This document shows, one piece after another, positions 1-8,400 of a stretch of 24,843 nucleotides of DNA. Each line of letters opens with the position of its first letter. The first letter of the stretch is position 1. Source of the DNA: a virus. The position numbers and the translations under genes were made by a program. Location: IMG/VR virus record IMGVR_UViG_3300032215_000295, positions 1 through 24,843 of that record; one strand, given 5' to 3'. The notes beneath the pieces are model-generated. The model ran no database searches, was not told the origin of the DNA, and saw nothing but the letters and a program-made list of their open reading frames with translations.

Positions 1-576
1 GCCATGGTCTTTATTAAAGTTACCTGTAGTTAAATCACCTTCCCAATGACTTTTGCCCACACAATAAAATGTATTATTTTCGTCAACTTTATAATGTTGG
101 AATGGGGGAAAGTTAACCTTGACATGAACCATGTCATCAACTTCTTTTTTAGTTGTAACGTCTTCTAAGTCAGCAAAAATCTCATCAGGATCCACAATGT
201 CATCAAACTCAAAAATATCTTTTGCTGTTTTCTTTTTCACATTTTTTCTTGGTACTTTTGGGGCAACTGGAACATGATCCCAATTCATTACTCTAAAAAC
301 TAAATCATTTGTTGATATTGTATCTGGATCAACTTTACTTCCTGTTTCTACTGATAAACGAGTAGCACGTGTTTCTTTAGCTTGTTGTATTGATTCTGGC
401 TTGAAAGCATATTCTAAACTGTTCTCAATACTATCCTGCGGCATATCTACGATAAAGTCGTAACGATGATATTCAGGTTTTGTAAAGTGACAGTAAGTAG
501 TTTTGCTTTCGTGAATTTCTTTTAAAATATCTTTATTATTAAGATAGTTTACAGGTTTTTTGCTGGGTAATGACAT
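1..576 (-). CDS. Putative late sigma factor (T4 gp55-like), N-terminal part; runs off left edge
   Basis: This is the first 192 codons of a minus-strand gene cut by the window edge, with an open frame throughout. The start is the ATG at 576-574. A GGAG ribosome site lies at 584-581, four bases upstream. The N-terminus reads KKPVNYLNNKDILKEIHESK, matching the opening of T4 gp55 (KPKYNYVNNKELLQAI) in the pattern KP-Y-NNK-L-I. Known role of that family: gp55 binds host RNA polymerase and recognises the TATAAATA late promoter. Residues 110-150 form a charged, low-complexity stretch (KVPRKNVKKKTAKDIFEFDD, then many D and E). The visible part ends in a CVGKSHWEGD motif. No sigma region 2 helices are visible; if present they lie beyond the edge. 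The gene is divergent from the baseplate block. I am confident it is a gene; the sigma assignment rests on a short N-terminal match and on late-promoter-like boxes nearby. Confidence 0.6.
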   Translation of the reverse strand, partial: MSLPSKKPVNYLNNKDILKEIHESKTTYCHFTKPEYHRYDFIVDMPQDSIENSLEYAFKPESIQQAKETRATRLSVETGSKVDPDTISTNDLVFRVMNWDHVPVAPKVPRKNVKKKTAKDIFEFDDIVDPDEIFADLEDVTTKKEVDDMVHVKVNFPPFQHYKVDENNTFYCVGKSHWEGDLTTGNFNKDHG

Positions 577-667
577 AATTCTCCGTTATTGTGTTAGACA
601 CATTGTAACACTTTTTGTTGCGAGAATGCAACATGTTTTGGTTGAATTCACTAAAAATAGCACTCTT

Positions 668-675
668 TATTTATG
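668..675 (-). promoter_or_regulatory. T4-late-type promoter box, leftward
   Basis: On the minus strand this reads CATAAATA, seven of eight bases of the T4 late consensus TATAAATA. Transcription would start near 660, giving a leader of about 85 bases before the sigma-like gene. The box abuts the rightward box at 675-682. In AT-rich DNA such a match can arise by chance; its support is its position in the only long intergenic region. Confidence 0.35.
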
Positions 676-682
676 CTAAATA
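675..682 (+). promoter_or_regulatory. T4-late-type promoter box, rightward
   Basis: This reads GCTAAATA followed by C, six of eight bases of TATAAATA plus the C often found next in T4 late promoters (TATAAATAC). It lies 22 bases before the ATG of the tube-cap-like gene, with an AAGGA ribosome site between (688-692, 12 bases from the ATG). It would drive the block from 705 to at least 8884. Confidence 0.4.
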
Positions 683-704
683 CATATAAGGATAACAACA
701 TATT

Positions 705-2354
705 ATGCCAAAATATACGAGTACGAAGACCTCCGCTGACGGTATCTTTGTTTTTAATATAGTACTAGATACCGTAACTAATAGCGTAACAACTACTGTA
801 ACCGCTGGTAGAGATGATCCGCCCTTTCGTAAAGCCGGTTCAATAATAGACACTTCTACTCAACAGTTACCGGCAAAATTTTTACCAGGCGCGGGCACTG
901 ATGCATACCAAGACGTATTAGCTCAATCAAAACAAGCTACGGCGATTTCAGAAGCTACAGGTAACCCACCACCTACAGAATCAGCCGCTATTCCGGTACC
1001 ACCAGCAGATAATCCAAATGCAGTACCAAACGCATCTAATTCTTCTGTACAAAACACCAATGCAGTAGATACCGCAGAATACACAACTGATAGTTTAGGA
1101 AACTCATATAAAGACGGGGTATTGTATCGTGCGGTTGAAGTAATAGAAAACGAACAACCCGGAGCAGATGCACAATACACAACTGACAGCTTAGGCAATC
1201 AATTTAAAAATGGCGAATTATATCGTGCGGTTGAAGTAGTAGAGAATGTAGAACCAAAGTCTGCTGTTGGTTATGGCGATGACCCCGGGGAAGAATATAC
1301 AACTGATAGTTTAGGCAACACATATAAAAATGGCGAACTATATCGTGCGGCTGAGGTTATAGAAAATCCTGAGCCGCCTACAGCAACGGGGTACGGAGAT
1401 GACCCTGGACAAGAATATACAACCGATAGTTTAGGTAACGTTTACAAGAACGGCGAATTATATCGTGCGGCTGAAGTAAATGAAGACCCTAGCCCAGCCA
1501 ACGGTTTACAAGCGCCTAAATTAAACACACAAAGTCAAGCCACACAACAGGATGCGGCAAACTTTGCACAGCTAGGTGATTGGCGTGTTAGACTAGCACT
1601 GGCCCCCGGAGCTACGTATCTCTATAAAAACAAAGGTAATGAAGGCATATTATTACCATTAGCGGCTACAGATGGTGTTATATTTCCCTACACTCCTGCT
1701 ATATCAGTTCAATATGCCGCAAGCTATGATTCAACTGAATTAACACACAGTAACTATAAGATTTATCAGTATAAAAGTAGCTCGGTAGAGAACATTTCAA
1801 TAACTTGTGACTTTACTGCACAAGATACTGCCGAAGCAAATTACCTATTAGCAGTGATTCACTTTTTCCGTAGCGTTACAAAAATGTTTTATGGTCAAGA
1901 CCAAAATCCAAGTAATGGTACACCCCCGCCTCTATGCTATCTATATGGATTGGGTTCATTTCAATTTGACAATCATCCATTAGCAATTACTAACTTTACA
2001 TATACATTACCAACAGATGTTGATTATATTCGCGCCGGCGCAACAACAACGCCCCCGGGAGTTTCTAAAGCACCATCAAATGTACCAATAAATAGCAATA
2101 GCGTATCAGGAGACCGTGCAACTAATAATGGTTTAACTACAGGTGGAGGACAAGCCCCTCCCCAGTTTTCAAGTAATGACGGCACAAGAACACCAACATA
2201 TGTACCAACAAAAATGCAAATAACAATCACAGCTATACCAATCGTTACACGTAACGATATTAGTAACACCTTTAGTTTAAATGGACCTAAGCCAAATTAT
2301 GGTTCAGGGGCATTATTGCAGGGAACAAAACGTAAAGGCGGAGGTATTTGGTAA
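705..2354 (+). CDS. Tail tube cap / tube-initiator-like baseplate protein with four tandem repeats
   Basis: A 549-residue structural protein. Residues 1-120 are a Thr/Ala/Pro-rich N-terminal part. Residues 125-258 hold four copies of a unit with core YTTDSLGN-YKNGELYRA-EV. Residues about 293-440 (WRVRLALAPGATYLY, PYTPAISVQY, LTHSNYKIY, VIHFFRSVTKMFYGQD, LPTDVDYI) look like the beta-rich tube-type domain of proteins that cap the baseplate and start tube polymerisation; T4 gp48 (364 aa) and gp54 (320 aa) hold this role. A Ser/Asn/Pro linker (about 441-498) precedes a final strand region (MQITITAIPIVTRNDIS). The ATG follows a late-promoter-like box and an AAGGA site. The stop TAA shares its last A with the ATG of the next gene, so the two are translationally coupled. 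Structural role is likely; the tube-cap call is by motif style and gene context. Confidence 0.55.
   Translation: MPKYTSTKTSADGIFVFNIVLDTVTNSVTTTVTAGRDDPPFRKAGSIIDTSTQQLPAKFLPGAGTDAYQDVLAQSKQATAISEATGNPPPTESAAIPVPPADNPNAVPNASNSSVQNTNAVDTAEYTTDSLGNSYKDGVLYRAVEVIENEQPGADAQYTTDSLGNQFKNGELYRAVEVVENVEPKSAVGYGDDPGEEYTTDSLGNTYKNGELYRAAEVIENPEPPTATGYGDDPGQEYTTDSLGNVYKNGELYRAAEVNEDPSPANGLQAPKLNTQSQATQQDAANFAQLGDWRVRLALAPGATYLYKNKGNEGILLPLAATDGVIFPYTPAISVQYAASYDSTELTHSNYKIYQYKSSSVENISITCDFTAQDTAEANYLLAVIHFFRSVTKMFYGQDQNPSNGTPPPLCYLYGLGSFQFDNHPLAITNFTYTLPTDVDYIRAGATTTPPGVSKAPSNVPINSNSVSGDRATNNGLTTGGGQAPPQFSSNDGTRTPTYVPTKMQITITAIPIVTRNDISNTFSLNGPKPNYGSGALLQGTKRKGGGIW
1077..1478 (+). repeat. Four tandem 32-40 residue coding repeats
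   Basis: Units start at 1077, 1173, 1293 and 1413 (spacing 96, 120 and 120 bases). Each encodes [E/Q]YTTDSLGN, then a variable residue, then [Y/F]K[N/D]G and LYRA[V/A]EV. The two longer units also share a GYGDDPG spacer. DNA similarity is high across the core (for example ACTGATAGTTTAGG and TATCGTGCGG recur). The fourth unit lacks the GYGDDPG tail. The repeats sit between the N-terminal part and the tube-like domain. Confidence 0.9.
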
Positions 2355-2668
2355 TGGCAACTATTAATGGAATCTACTCTGCATCTAGTCCTTATTACAA
2401 TACAAGTATTGTAAATAGTAAATTTTTAGATGTTATGATTAACAGAGGTATACCTATGCAACCCTCTGATGTATATTGGAAAATAACACCGGTCTATCAA
2501 TATAGACCTGATATGCTAGCGTATGATTTATACACAGATAGCAGGTTATGGTGGGTATTTGCACAGCGTAATCCAAATACATTAGCAGACCCATACGGAG
2601 ACTTCATTACAGATACAGGGATTTATTTACCCAAATTAGATTTGTTGAAACAAGTGTTAGGAATCTAA
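2354..2668 (+). CDS. 53: Baseplate wedge protein, gp53-like
   Basis: A 104-residue protein. The motif YRPDMLAYDLYTDSRLWWVF (residues 50-69) followed by AQRNPNTLADPYGDF and a closing TGIYLPK is the signature of the T4 gp53 baseplate-wedge family (LY-D--LWW---NP--ADP). In T4, gp53 joins the wedges around the hub to form the inner baseplate. At 104 residues it is about half the length of T4 gp53 (196). I chose the ATG at 2354: GGAGG at 2340-2344 is nine bases upstream and the ATG overlaps the previous stop (TAATG). An upstream in-frame TTG at 2348 would sit only three bases from that site. The following gene starts one base after this stop. Confidence 0.8.
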   Translation: MATINGIYSASSPYYNTSIVNSKFLDVMINRGIPMQPSDVYWKITPVYQYRPDMLAYDLYTDSRLWWVFAQRNPNTLADPYGDFITDTGIYLPKLDLLKQVLGI

Positions 2669-2669
2669 C

Positions 2670-5432
2670 ATGGCTGGTCCAATAACTATTAACGGATATA
2701 CTTACTCATCATCACCTGTTGGTCGTGTGATAATGAACGGTCCTGGCTTAGCTAGAGTCGGAGTAGACTTAGGTTACAGAAGTGATTTATCAGGACAAGC
2801 ATTCTTAAGTGGTCAAGGTCCAAACAACACTGATGCTGGTAATGCATTACTAAAAGAAATATCAACTGATGCTCAATTAATAGGTTCAATTCAAACAGGT
2901 TTAGCACCTGCACCTGATCCGCTAGATGCTCCTGTAGATAAAACAACTACTGTAGCAACTCAACAACAAGGCCCCACAACACAAACTACACAGCAAAATG
3001 AAAATTATGCCGCTAGTGGTGGCGCCCAAGATGATAGCGGTGTAGAAAAAAATAATCAAAATGGATTAAATGTTAATACTGATAAATCAGGTGCACAAAA
3101 CTCAACTAATTCTACTGCGGTGTATACCCCCGGCGTCGGGAATGACCTTGGAACTGTGACCATCACTGCTAAAAGATTACCAAAACAAGAAGCACCGGGT
3201 AAAAGATTAGAAAACCCATTAGGCAATTTTAGTAGCTATACATATCAAATATCATTATATATGATTACACCAGATGCATATGCGGCCTTTATTGATTCAG
3301 GTAGACGAGATGTTAATGCATTTCAAGGACAAGGAAGTAACGGAGCGTATCTAATTGCACAAAGCGGTGGCATAAACAATACATCACAAAAACGTGCTCC
3401 GTTTTTTGACCAAGATTTTTTTATTGATAACTTGAAAATTACACAAGCTATCAACGGTAAAGATACAGGAACTAGTACTAATGTAACAAATATATCATTT
3501 AATATTACAGAACCATATGGGTTTTCATTTGTGTCTAGGTTGCGTGATGCATCTACCCAACTAGCAACAACTGCTCAAAGATCCGATGCATTTAAAGAAC
3601 TAACAAATCCTTCAAGACAGTTTTTTATTTTAGGAATAAAATTTTTAGGATACAATGCTGATGGTAGTTTAATTTCTCCCAAAGATATTACAGGTGTCAA
3701 TGCAGATCCAGTTGGAAACTCTAGTGGTATTTACGCTAGGTATTTTGATATTATGATTAGGGAGATGAAATTTAAACTTGAAGGTAAAGCGGTAGTTTAT
3801 TCAATTCAAGCTGTTTCTACTCCGGTGGATGCAGGGTTAACATTAAAACGAGGAATCATGTGGAATGGTGCTGAACTAACAGCAGATACAGTTGCCACAG
3901 CATTAACTGGTGATGACGAAATGACACTGGGTATATTAACAAAACTAAACAAAGACCAAGAAAGTTTAGTTGGAAAAACAATTACCAGAGCAACAAAATA
4001 TAGTGTTGTTTATTTAGGTGAAGCTAGACAAACAATTGCTAATGCATCTATTGTAAGCCCTGCTGATGTGGATAAATTTAAATATCCAATGTCACAAGTT
4101 ACTGATACTGACCAAGTAAACGAAAAAACTTCTCAGGAATCAACCCCTGACCCTACATTAACTAGAATTAAATTTGATAACGGTACACCTATTTTACAAG
4201 CTATAGAACAAATTATAAAACAAAGTTCATACATGACGGATGCCTTAAAGGCTATCCCAACTACAAGTGAAGAATCTGACCCAGACACGGGTGAAGACGA
4301 TGAAATTATTACAAAATCTAAAAAAACTATTAAGTGGTTTAATATTGGAGTAGAAACTAAAGCATTAGAGTACGATCCAAAACAAGAAGACTTTGTATAC
4401 GATATAAAATATATTATTCAACCCTATGAAACACCTGTAATAACTAGCGCATATGCCAATAGTCCTACTCCATATTATGGACCATTTAAAAGATATGCGT
4501 ATTGGTTTACAGGTAAGAACACAAACGTAATCAAGTATGAACAAACACTAGATAATGCATTTTTTAATGTGACTTTAGGTGAAGAAAGCGATGAGTCATC
4601 ATCAGGTGGAAATGCAAATATACCAACTATACCAAACATACCACAAGCCCAACCAAGACAAGGTCTTTTTAACAAAGGTAGTGAAGGTATAAATTCATAT
4701 ACTAGTAGCTTGTTTGATCCTGGTAGTTATGCAAAAGCTAAAATTCAAATTTTAGGCGACCCTGATTTTCTAATGCCAACTAATCCTTGTAGTGAAGAAT
4801 CAGTATATAACAAATATTATGGTACTGATGGATTTACTATCAATCCAAATGGGGGACAAGTGTTTATTGAAATTAACTTCAAAGAACCACTTGATTATAA
4901 TAATAACACTGGTGTACAAGACGTTAATGACAGAATTAAATTTTGGAATTACCCTAAACATATTCAACGAGATATTGACAGCAGGGGAGGCGGAGTTAGT
5001 TACATGGTTGTAATGGTTGTGAGTACTTTTAGTGGTGGCAAATTTATACAAGATATAGAAGCTAACATTAACACATTTGGAAATGATACTAATAGTGAGG
5101 TAAGTGATGAGGCGTCGGGTAGAGAAAATCAATCAGATGCAGAAACCGCAAGACTTAATAGGTCAGGTTCAGGAACAGCAGAATCTTCAAATGGACAAGG
5201 CTCATCTATTGCAACAGTTGGTTTCGCTAAGCCTGATATTACTAGCCTTACTAATACATCAGGTGTTGGGCCACAGAATCCATTGGGGATTAACTTACCA
5301 ACAGGACAGATAACAATAACTAACCCTTTGACAGGACAACAGATAGCAAACGGTGACGGAGAAAAAATAATAGCGACTGCAGGCGCCGCAAACGCAAGTG
5401 AACAGGGTGGTAGAGATCCACTAGACTTTTAA
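2670..5432 (+). CDS. Large baseplate hub-like structural protein (gp27-type candidate)
   Basis: A 920-residue protein. Residues 1-75 are a compact N-terminal region. Residues about 85-180 are a Gln/Thr/Asn-rich linker. Residues about 181-420 form a conserved-looking phage domain (NPLGNFSSYTYQISLYMITP; FFIDNLKITQAI; ISFNITEPYGFSFVSRL; RQFFILGIKFLGY). Residues about 670-780 include YAKAKIQILGDPDFL, a strand-turn motif common in phage hub and VgrG-like proteins, and VSYMVVMVVSTFSGG. The last 110 residues are Ser/Gly/Asn/Gln-rich and probably flexible. AGGA at 2659-2662 is seven bases before the ATG. It lies between gp53 and the spike gene. In T4 the gp27 hub (391 aa) binds the gp5 spike, so a hub role fits the neighbour, but the length is far greater and the assignment is inference. 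Another inner-baseplate protein is the main alternative. Confidence 0.5.
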   Translation: MAGPITINGYTYSSSPVGRVIMNGPGLARVGVDLGYRSDLSGQAFLSGQGPNNTDAGNALLKEISTDAQLIGSIQTGLAPAPDPLDAPVDKTTTVATQQQGPTTQTTQQNENYAASGGAQDDSGVEKNNQNGLNVNTDKSGAQNSTNSTAVYTPGVGNDLGTVTITAKRLPKQEAPGKRLENPLGNFSSYTYQISLYMITPDAYAAFIDSGRRDVNAFQGQGSNGAYLIAQSGGINNTSQKRAPFFDQDFFIDNLKITQAINGKDTGTSTNVTNISFNITEPYGFSFVSRLRDASTQLATTAQRSDAFKELTNPSRQFFILGIKFLGYNADGSLISPKDITGVNADPVGNSSGIYARYFDIMIREMKFKLEGKAVVYSIQAVSTPVDAGLTLKRGIMWNGAELTADTVATALTGDDEMTLGILTKLNKDQESLVGKTITRATKYSVVYLGEARQTIANASIVSPADVDKFKYPMSQVTDTDQVNEKTSQESTPDPTLTRIKFDNGTPILQAIEQIIKQSSYMTDALKAIPTTSEESDPDTGEDDEIITKSKKTIKWFNIGVETKALEYDPKQEDFVYDIKYIIQPYETPVITSAYANSPTPYYGPFKRYAYWFTGKNTNVIKYEQTLDNAFFNVTLGEESDESSSGGNANIPTIPNIPQAQPRQGLFNKGSEGINSYTSSLFDPGSYAKAKIQILGDPDFLMPTNPCSEESVYNKYYGTDGFTINPNGGQVFIEINFKEPLDYNNNTGVQDVNDRIKFWNYPKHIQRDIDSRGGGVSYMVVMVVSTFSGGKFIQDIEANINTFGNDTNSEVSDEASGRENQSDAETARLNRSGSGTAESSNGQGSSIATVGFAKPDITSLTNTSGVGPQNPLGINLPTGQITITNPLTGQQIANGDGEKIIATAGAANASEQGGRDPLDF

Positions 5433-5434
5433 TT

Positions 5435-8400
5435 ATGGATAATTATTTTAAACCAAAAGGACAGGCAAGCACAAGTAAGCCTGAAGCAGGGGGAGGTGTA
5501 GTACGAAACACACCAGTAATAGGTGTGGTTAAGAATATTATTGACCCAACACGCGGTGGCAGAATTCAAGTATATATTTCTGACTTTGGATCGAATAAAC
5601 CTGATGACCACACATCATGGACTACGGTTGGATACATGACTCCGTTCTTTGGAGCCACCCCACCTTCAGGTGGTAAAGATACAAATGGAACATACTTAGA
5701 AAATCCTAGCAGTTATGGTATGTGGTATAGTCCACCTGATATAGGAAGTTTGGTTGTTTGTATTTTTATCAATGGTGATATCAATTATGGTTATTGGATT
5801 GGATGCGTACCTAAACCAGAAATCTTACAAATGGTTCCTGCAATTGGATCATTTGGTAATGTAATAACAAATGGTGGTGAAGCACAAAGTTATGGTGGCG
5901 CAACAGTACTACCTGTTACTAACATTAACACTAACAATAGTTCAATCAACGATAGTTCAAAATACTTAAATGCGGCAAAACCTGTACATAGTTATCAAGC
6001 AGGTATATTCTCACAGCAAGGATTATTAAGAGATGATGTTAGGGGTCCTATTACAAGTAGCGCATTGCGTGAAAGTCCTAGTCGTGTTGGTTGGGGCGTT
6101 AGCACACCCGGTAGACCAATCTATGAAGGTGGATATACTGACGCTACTATTAAAACAGCCGCATTAAATCAAGAAACAGACGCAAAAAAATTACAACTTG
6201 TATCTCGCAGAGGCGGACATAGTATTGTAATGGATGACGGTGATGTTGAAGGTAAAGACCAACTAATTAGATTTAGAACGTCAGCCGGTCACCAAATATT
6301 AATGAGTGACGATGGGCAAACATTGTTCATTGTTCATAGCAATGGGCAAAGCTATATTGAATTGGGTAGAGAAGGTACAATTGATATGTACTCTACTAAT
6401 TCAGTTAATATAAGAACACAGGGTGATTTGAACCTACATGCTGATAATAATATCAACATTAATGCAGGGAAAGATATCAATGTAGCTTCTAAAAATATTA
6501 ACATTAATACTGAAAAAGATATTAGCTTTAGAACAGGCGGAGACTTTAAGGGATATACAGTTGGTGCATACACATACAAGATTGATGGTGCAATGAGTAT
6601 GTCTAGCGGAGGTGAAGGATCATATGCCAGTGGCGGTATTATGTATATCAATGGAGAAAAGGTTAATTTAAATAGTGGTTCTACATCGGTAACTCCTGAA
6701 ACAACTTCTTTAATAAATGCAGTTGCTCACACTGATACTTTATTTGATAAGACTAAAGGCTGGGCTAGTGCTCCGGGTAAATTATTATCTATTGTTAGTA
6801 GAGCACCGGCGCACTCACCATGGGCAGGAGCAAATCAAGGTGTTAATGTTAAAGTTAGTAATAACTCAAGTGATGCACTGCCGCCGGCGCCAAGTGACGC
6901 AGTTGCCGCTACAAATGCATCTGCAACCACAACTCCAGAAAATGTTGTATCAACCGCAACAGCAAGTACGGTTCCTGCATTAGGTTCAACTAGTGGAGCA
7001 CTAGATGGCTCAGTTACAGCAACACTAGTTGGTGGAGTAGCCGCTCAAGCAGCCGGAGCCGCAAGTAGTGTTGTTGCAACAGGTACTGGTATCATTAAAG
7101 ACGCAACAGGTAGCTTAACAGCCGCAGTAGGTTCATTAGCACAAACACCAAAACAATTAGAGGTAGCAGGCATATTAAAACCTGGTTCTAGTACACTAAT
7201 CAACGGACTAGTGCAAGGTGGTTCGAATGTAGCAAGTGCTATGACTAACAACTTGTTCTCGGGTGTGCCAGGTGCACAAAACTTAACAGCACTAGCACAA
7301 AACACAACTGCTCAAGTTGGCGCACAAATTGCTAACTTTACTTCAGCACAATCTGCGCTTACTAAGTCAGGTATAATTACAGGTAATGAAGCACCCGGTG
7401 CAGTTGCAGGTTTAGTAAATGCTACCTCGCAGGTTGGTATAGGTGCAGTTAAAGACTTTGTACAAAATGCGGCTGGTGGTGCTGCCGGTGGGGTAACTAA
7501 TGCATTAAATAATGCAACGGGTGGAATAACTAATGCATTGAATGGAGCCGCAGGTGGTGTTGCCGGCGCAGTATCTAGTGCTATAGCAGGTGGAAACTTT
7601 GCTGCCGGTATAGGTACAAATCTTACTAGTGGTTTAGGTTCAATTGCTACTTCATTGGGTGGTATAGGAACATCTGCTATTAAGGGTATTAGTGGGGCAC
7701 TAGATGCAGCCAAAGGTATTGCTGGTTCAGCGTTTGCGGCAATTACTAAATCGTTTAAACCGTTTACAGCGGGCATACCTCAAAACTTAACAGCAATATC
7801 AGTTAAAAATGCGGCTGAACAAGCGGCATCCGAGGCCAGTGCCGCGGCAGGGGGTGCTAGTAGCTTGTTAGCAGATGCTACATCAAGTTTACCAAATCTT
7901 AACACCGGCAGTCTTACTGACCTAGCAAAAAGTGCTACAGGGTCATTAACGGCCTCAGTAGGTAACGCAGTCTCAGGAGCATCCAACTTACTAAACCAAG
8001 GCACTTCTGCGTTAGCTACCTTAGGGAATGCGGCTGGAGGCGCAGCCAGCGGGGTAACCAATGCTATCAGTACAATAGGTACAGCTACAGCATCATTGAC
8101 TGCTATTACGTCAAAAGTGTCAGGGGCATTTACCAGTGCAGGTAGCGCATCAGGCTTAGGTGGGCTTCCAGGCGGGGCAAGTGCAGTTGCAACATTAGTT
8201 AGTGGATCAGGTGCATTAGCAAGTATTCCAAATATTGGCGGAGTATCAGATTTAGTGAAAAATGTATCAACGGCTGCATTAAATGGAATAAATGCAGGAT
8301 CAAGTGCATTAGGTGCTGTAGCAGGATTAGCTACAGGTGGCGCCGGGGATGCATTGAATAAGTTAAAGAGTTTAGACGCAAACTCATTAGTAAAAGGACT

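Larger units (their letters stand above)
577..704. promoter_or_regulatory. Divergent intergenic control region
   Basis: This 128-base spacer separates the minus-strand sigma-like gene from the plus-strand baseplate block. It holds two short inverted repeats: GTGTTA/TAACAC (591-596 and 606-611, followed by five T on the plus strand) and TGTTGC/GCAACA (616-621 and 628-633, loop GAGAAT). Both would sit in the 5' leader of the minus-strand transcript. It also carries two oppositely oriented late-promoter-like boxes around 668-682. No plus-strand gene ends here, so the hairpins are not obvious terminators; their role is unknown. Confidence 0.5.

Noticed and set aside
591-616. GTGTTA/TAACAC hairpin followed by TTTTT as a rho-independent terminator
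   Set aside because: The stem is weak and no plus-strand gene is seen ending upstream; kept only as an inverted repeat in the spacer.
1077-1478. The regular repeats as a CRISPR array or attachment site
   Set aside because: The repeats are in frame, encode conserved peptide and lack spacer-like unique units.
2348-2356. TTG start for the gp53-like gene at 2348
   Set aside because: Only three bases from the GGAGG site; the ATG at 2354 has proper spacing and the common TAATG overlap.
3147-3183. GTVTITAKRLP in the hub-like protein, resembling a TonB-box/carboxypeptidase-like region of outer-membrane receptors
   Set aside because: Short match without signal peptide, plug or barrel features, in a linker of a phage protein.
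4800-5132. Antisense frame of 110 codons within the hub-like gene
   Set aside because: Lies wholly inside a well-supported gene and shows no protein-like motif or start signal.
6352-6651. Antisense frame of 99 codons within the spike shaft
   Set aside because: Its hydrophobic pattern is the complement of the alternating shaft strands; no independent evidence.
7312-7776. Antisense frame of 154 codons, Pro/Ala-rich, opposite the spike extension
   Set aside because: It mirrors the Ala/Gly-rich coding sequence on the other strand; no ribosome site, no recognisable domain.
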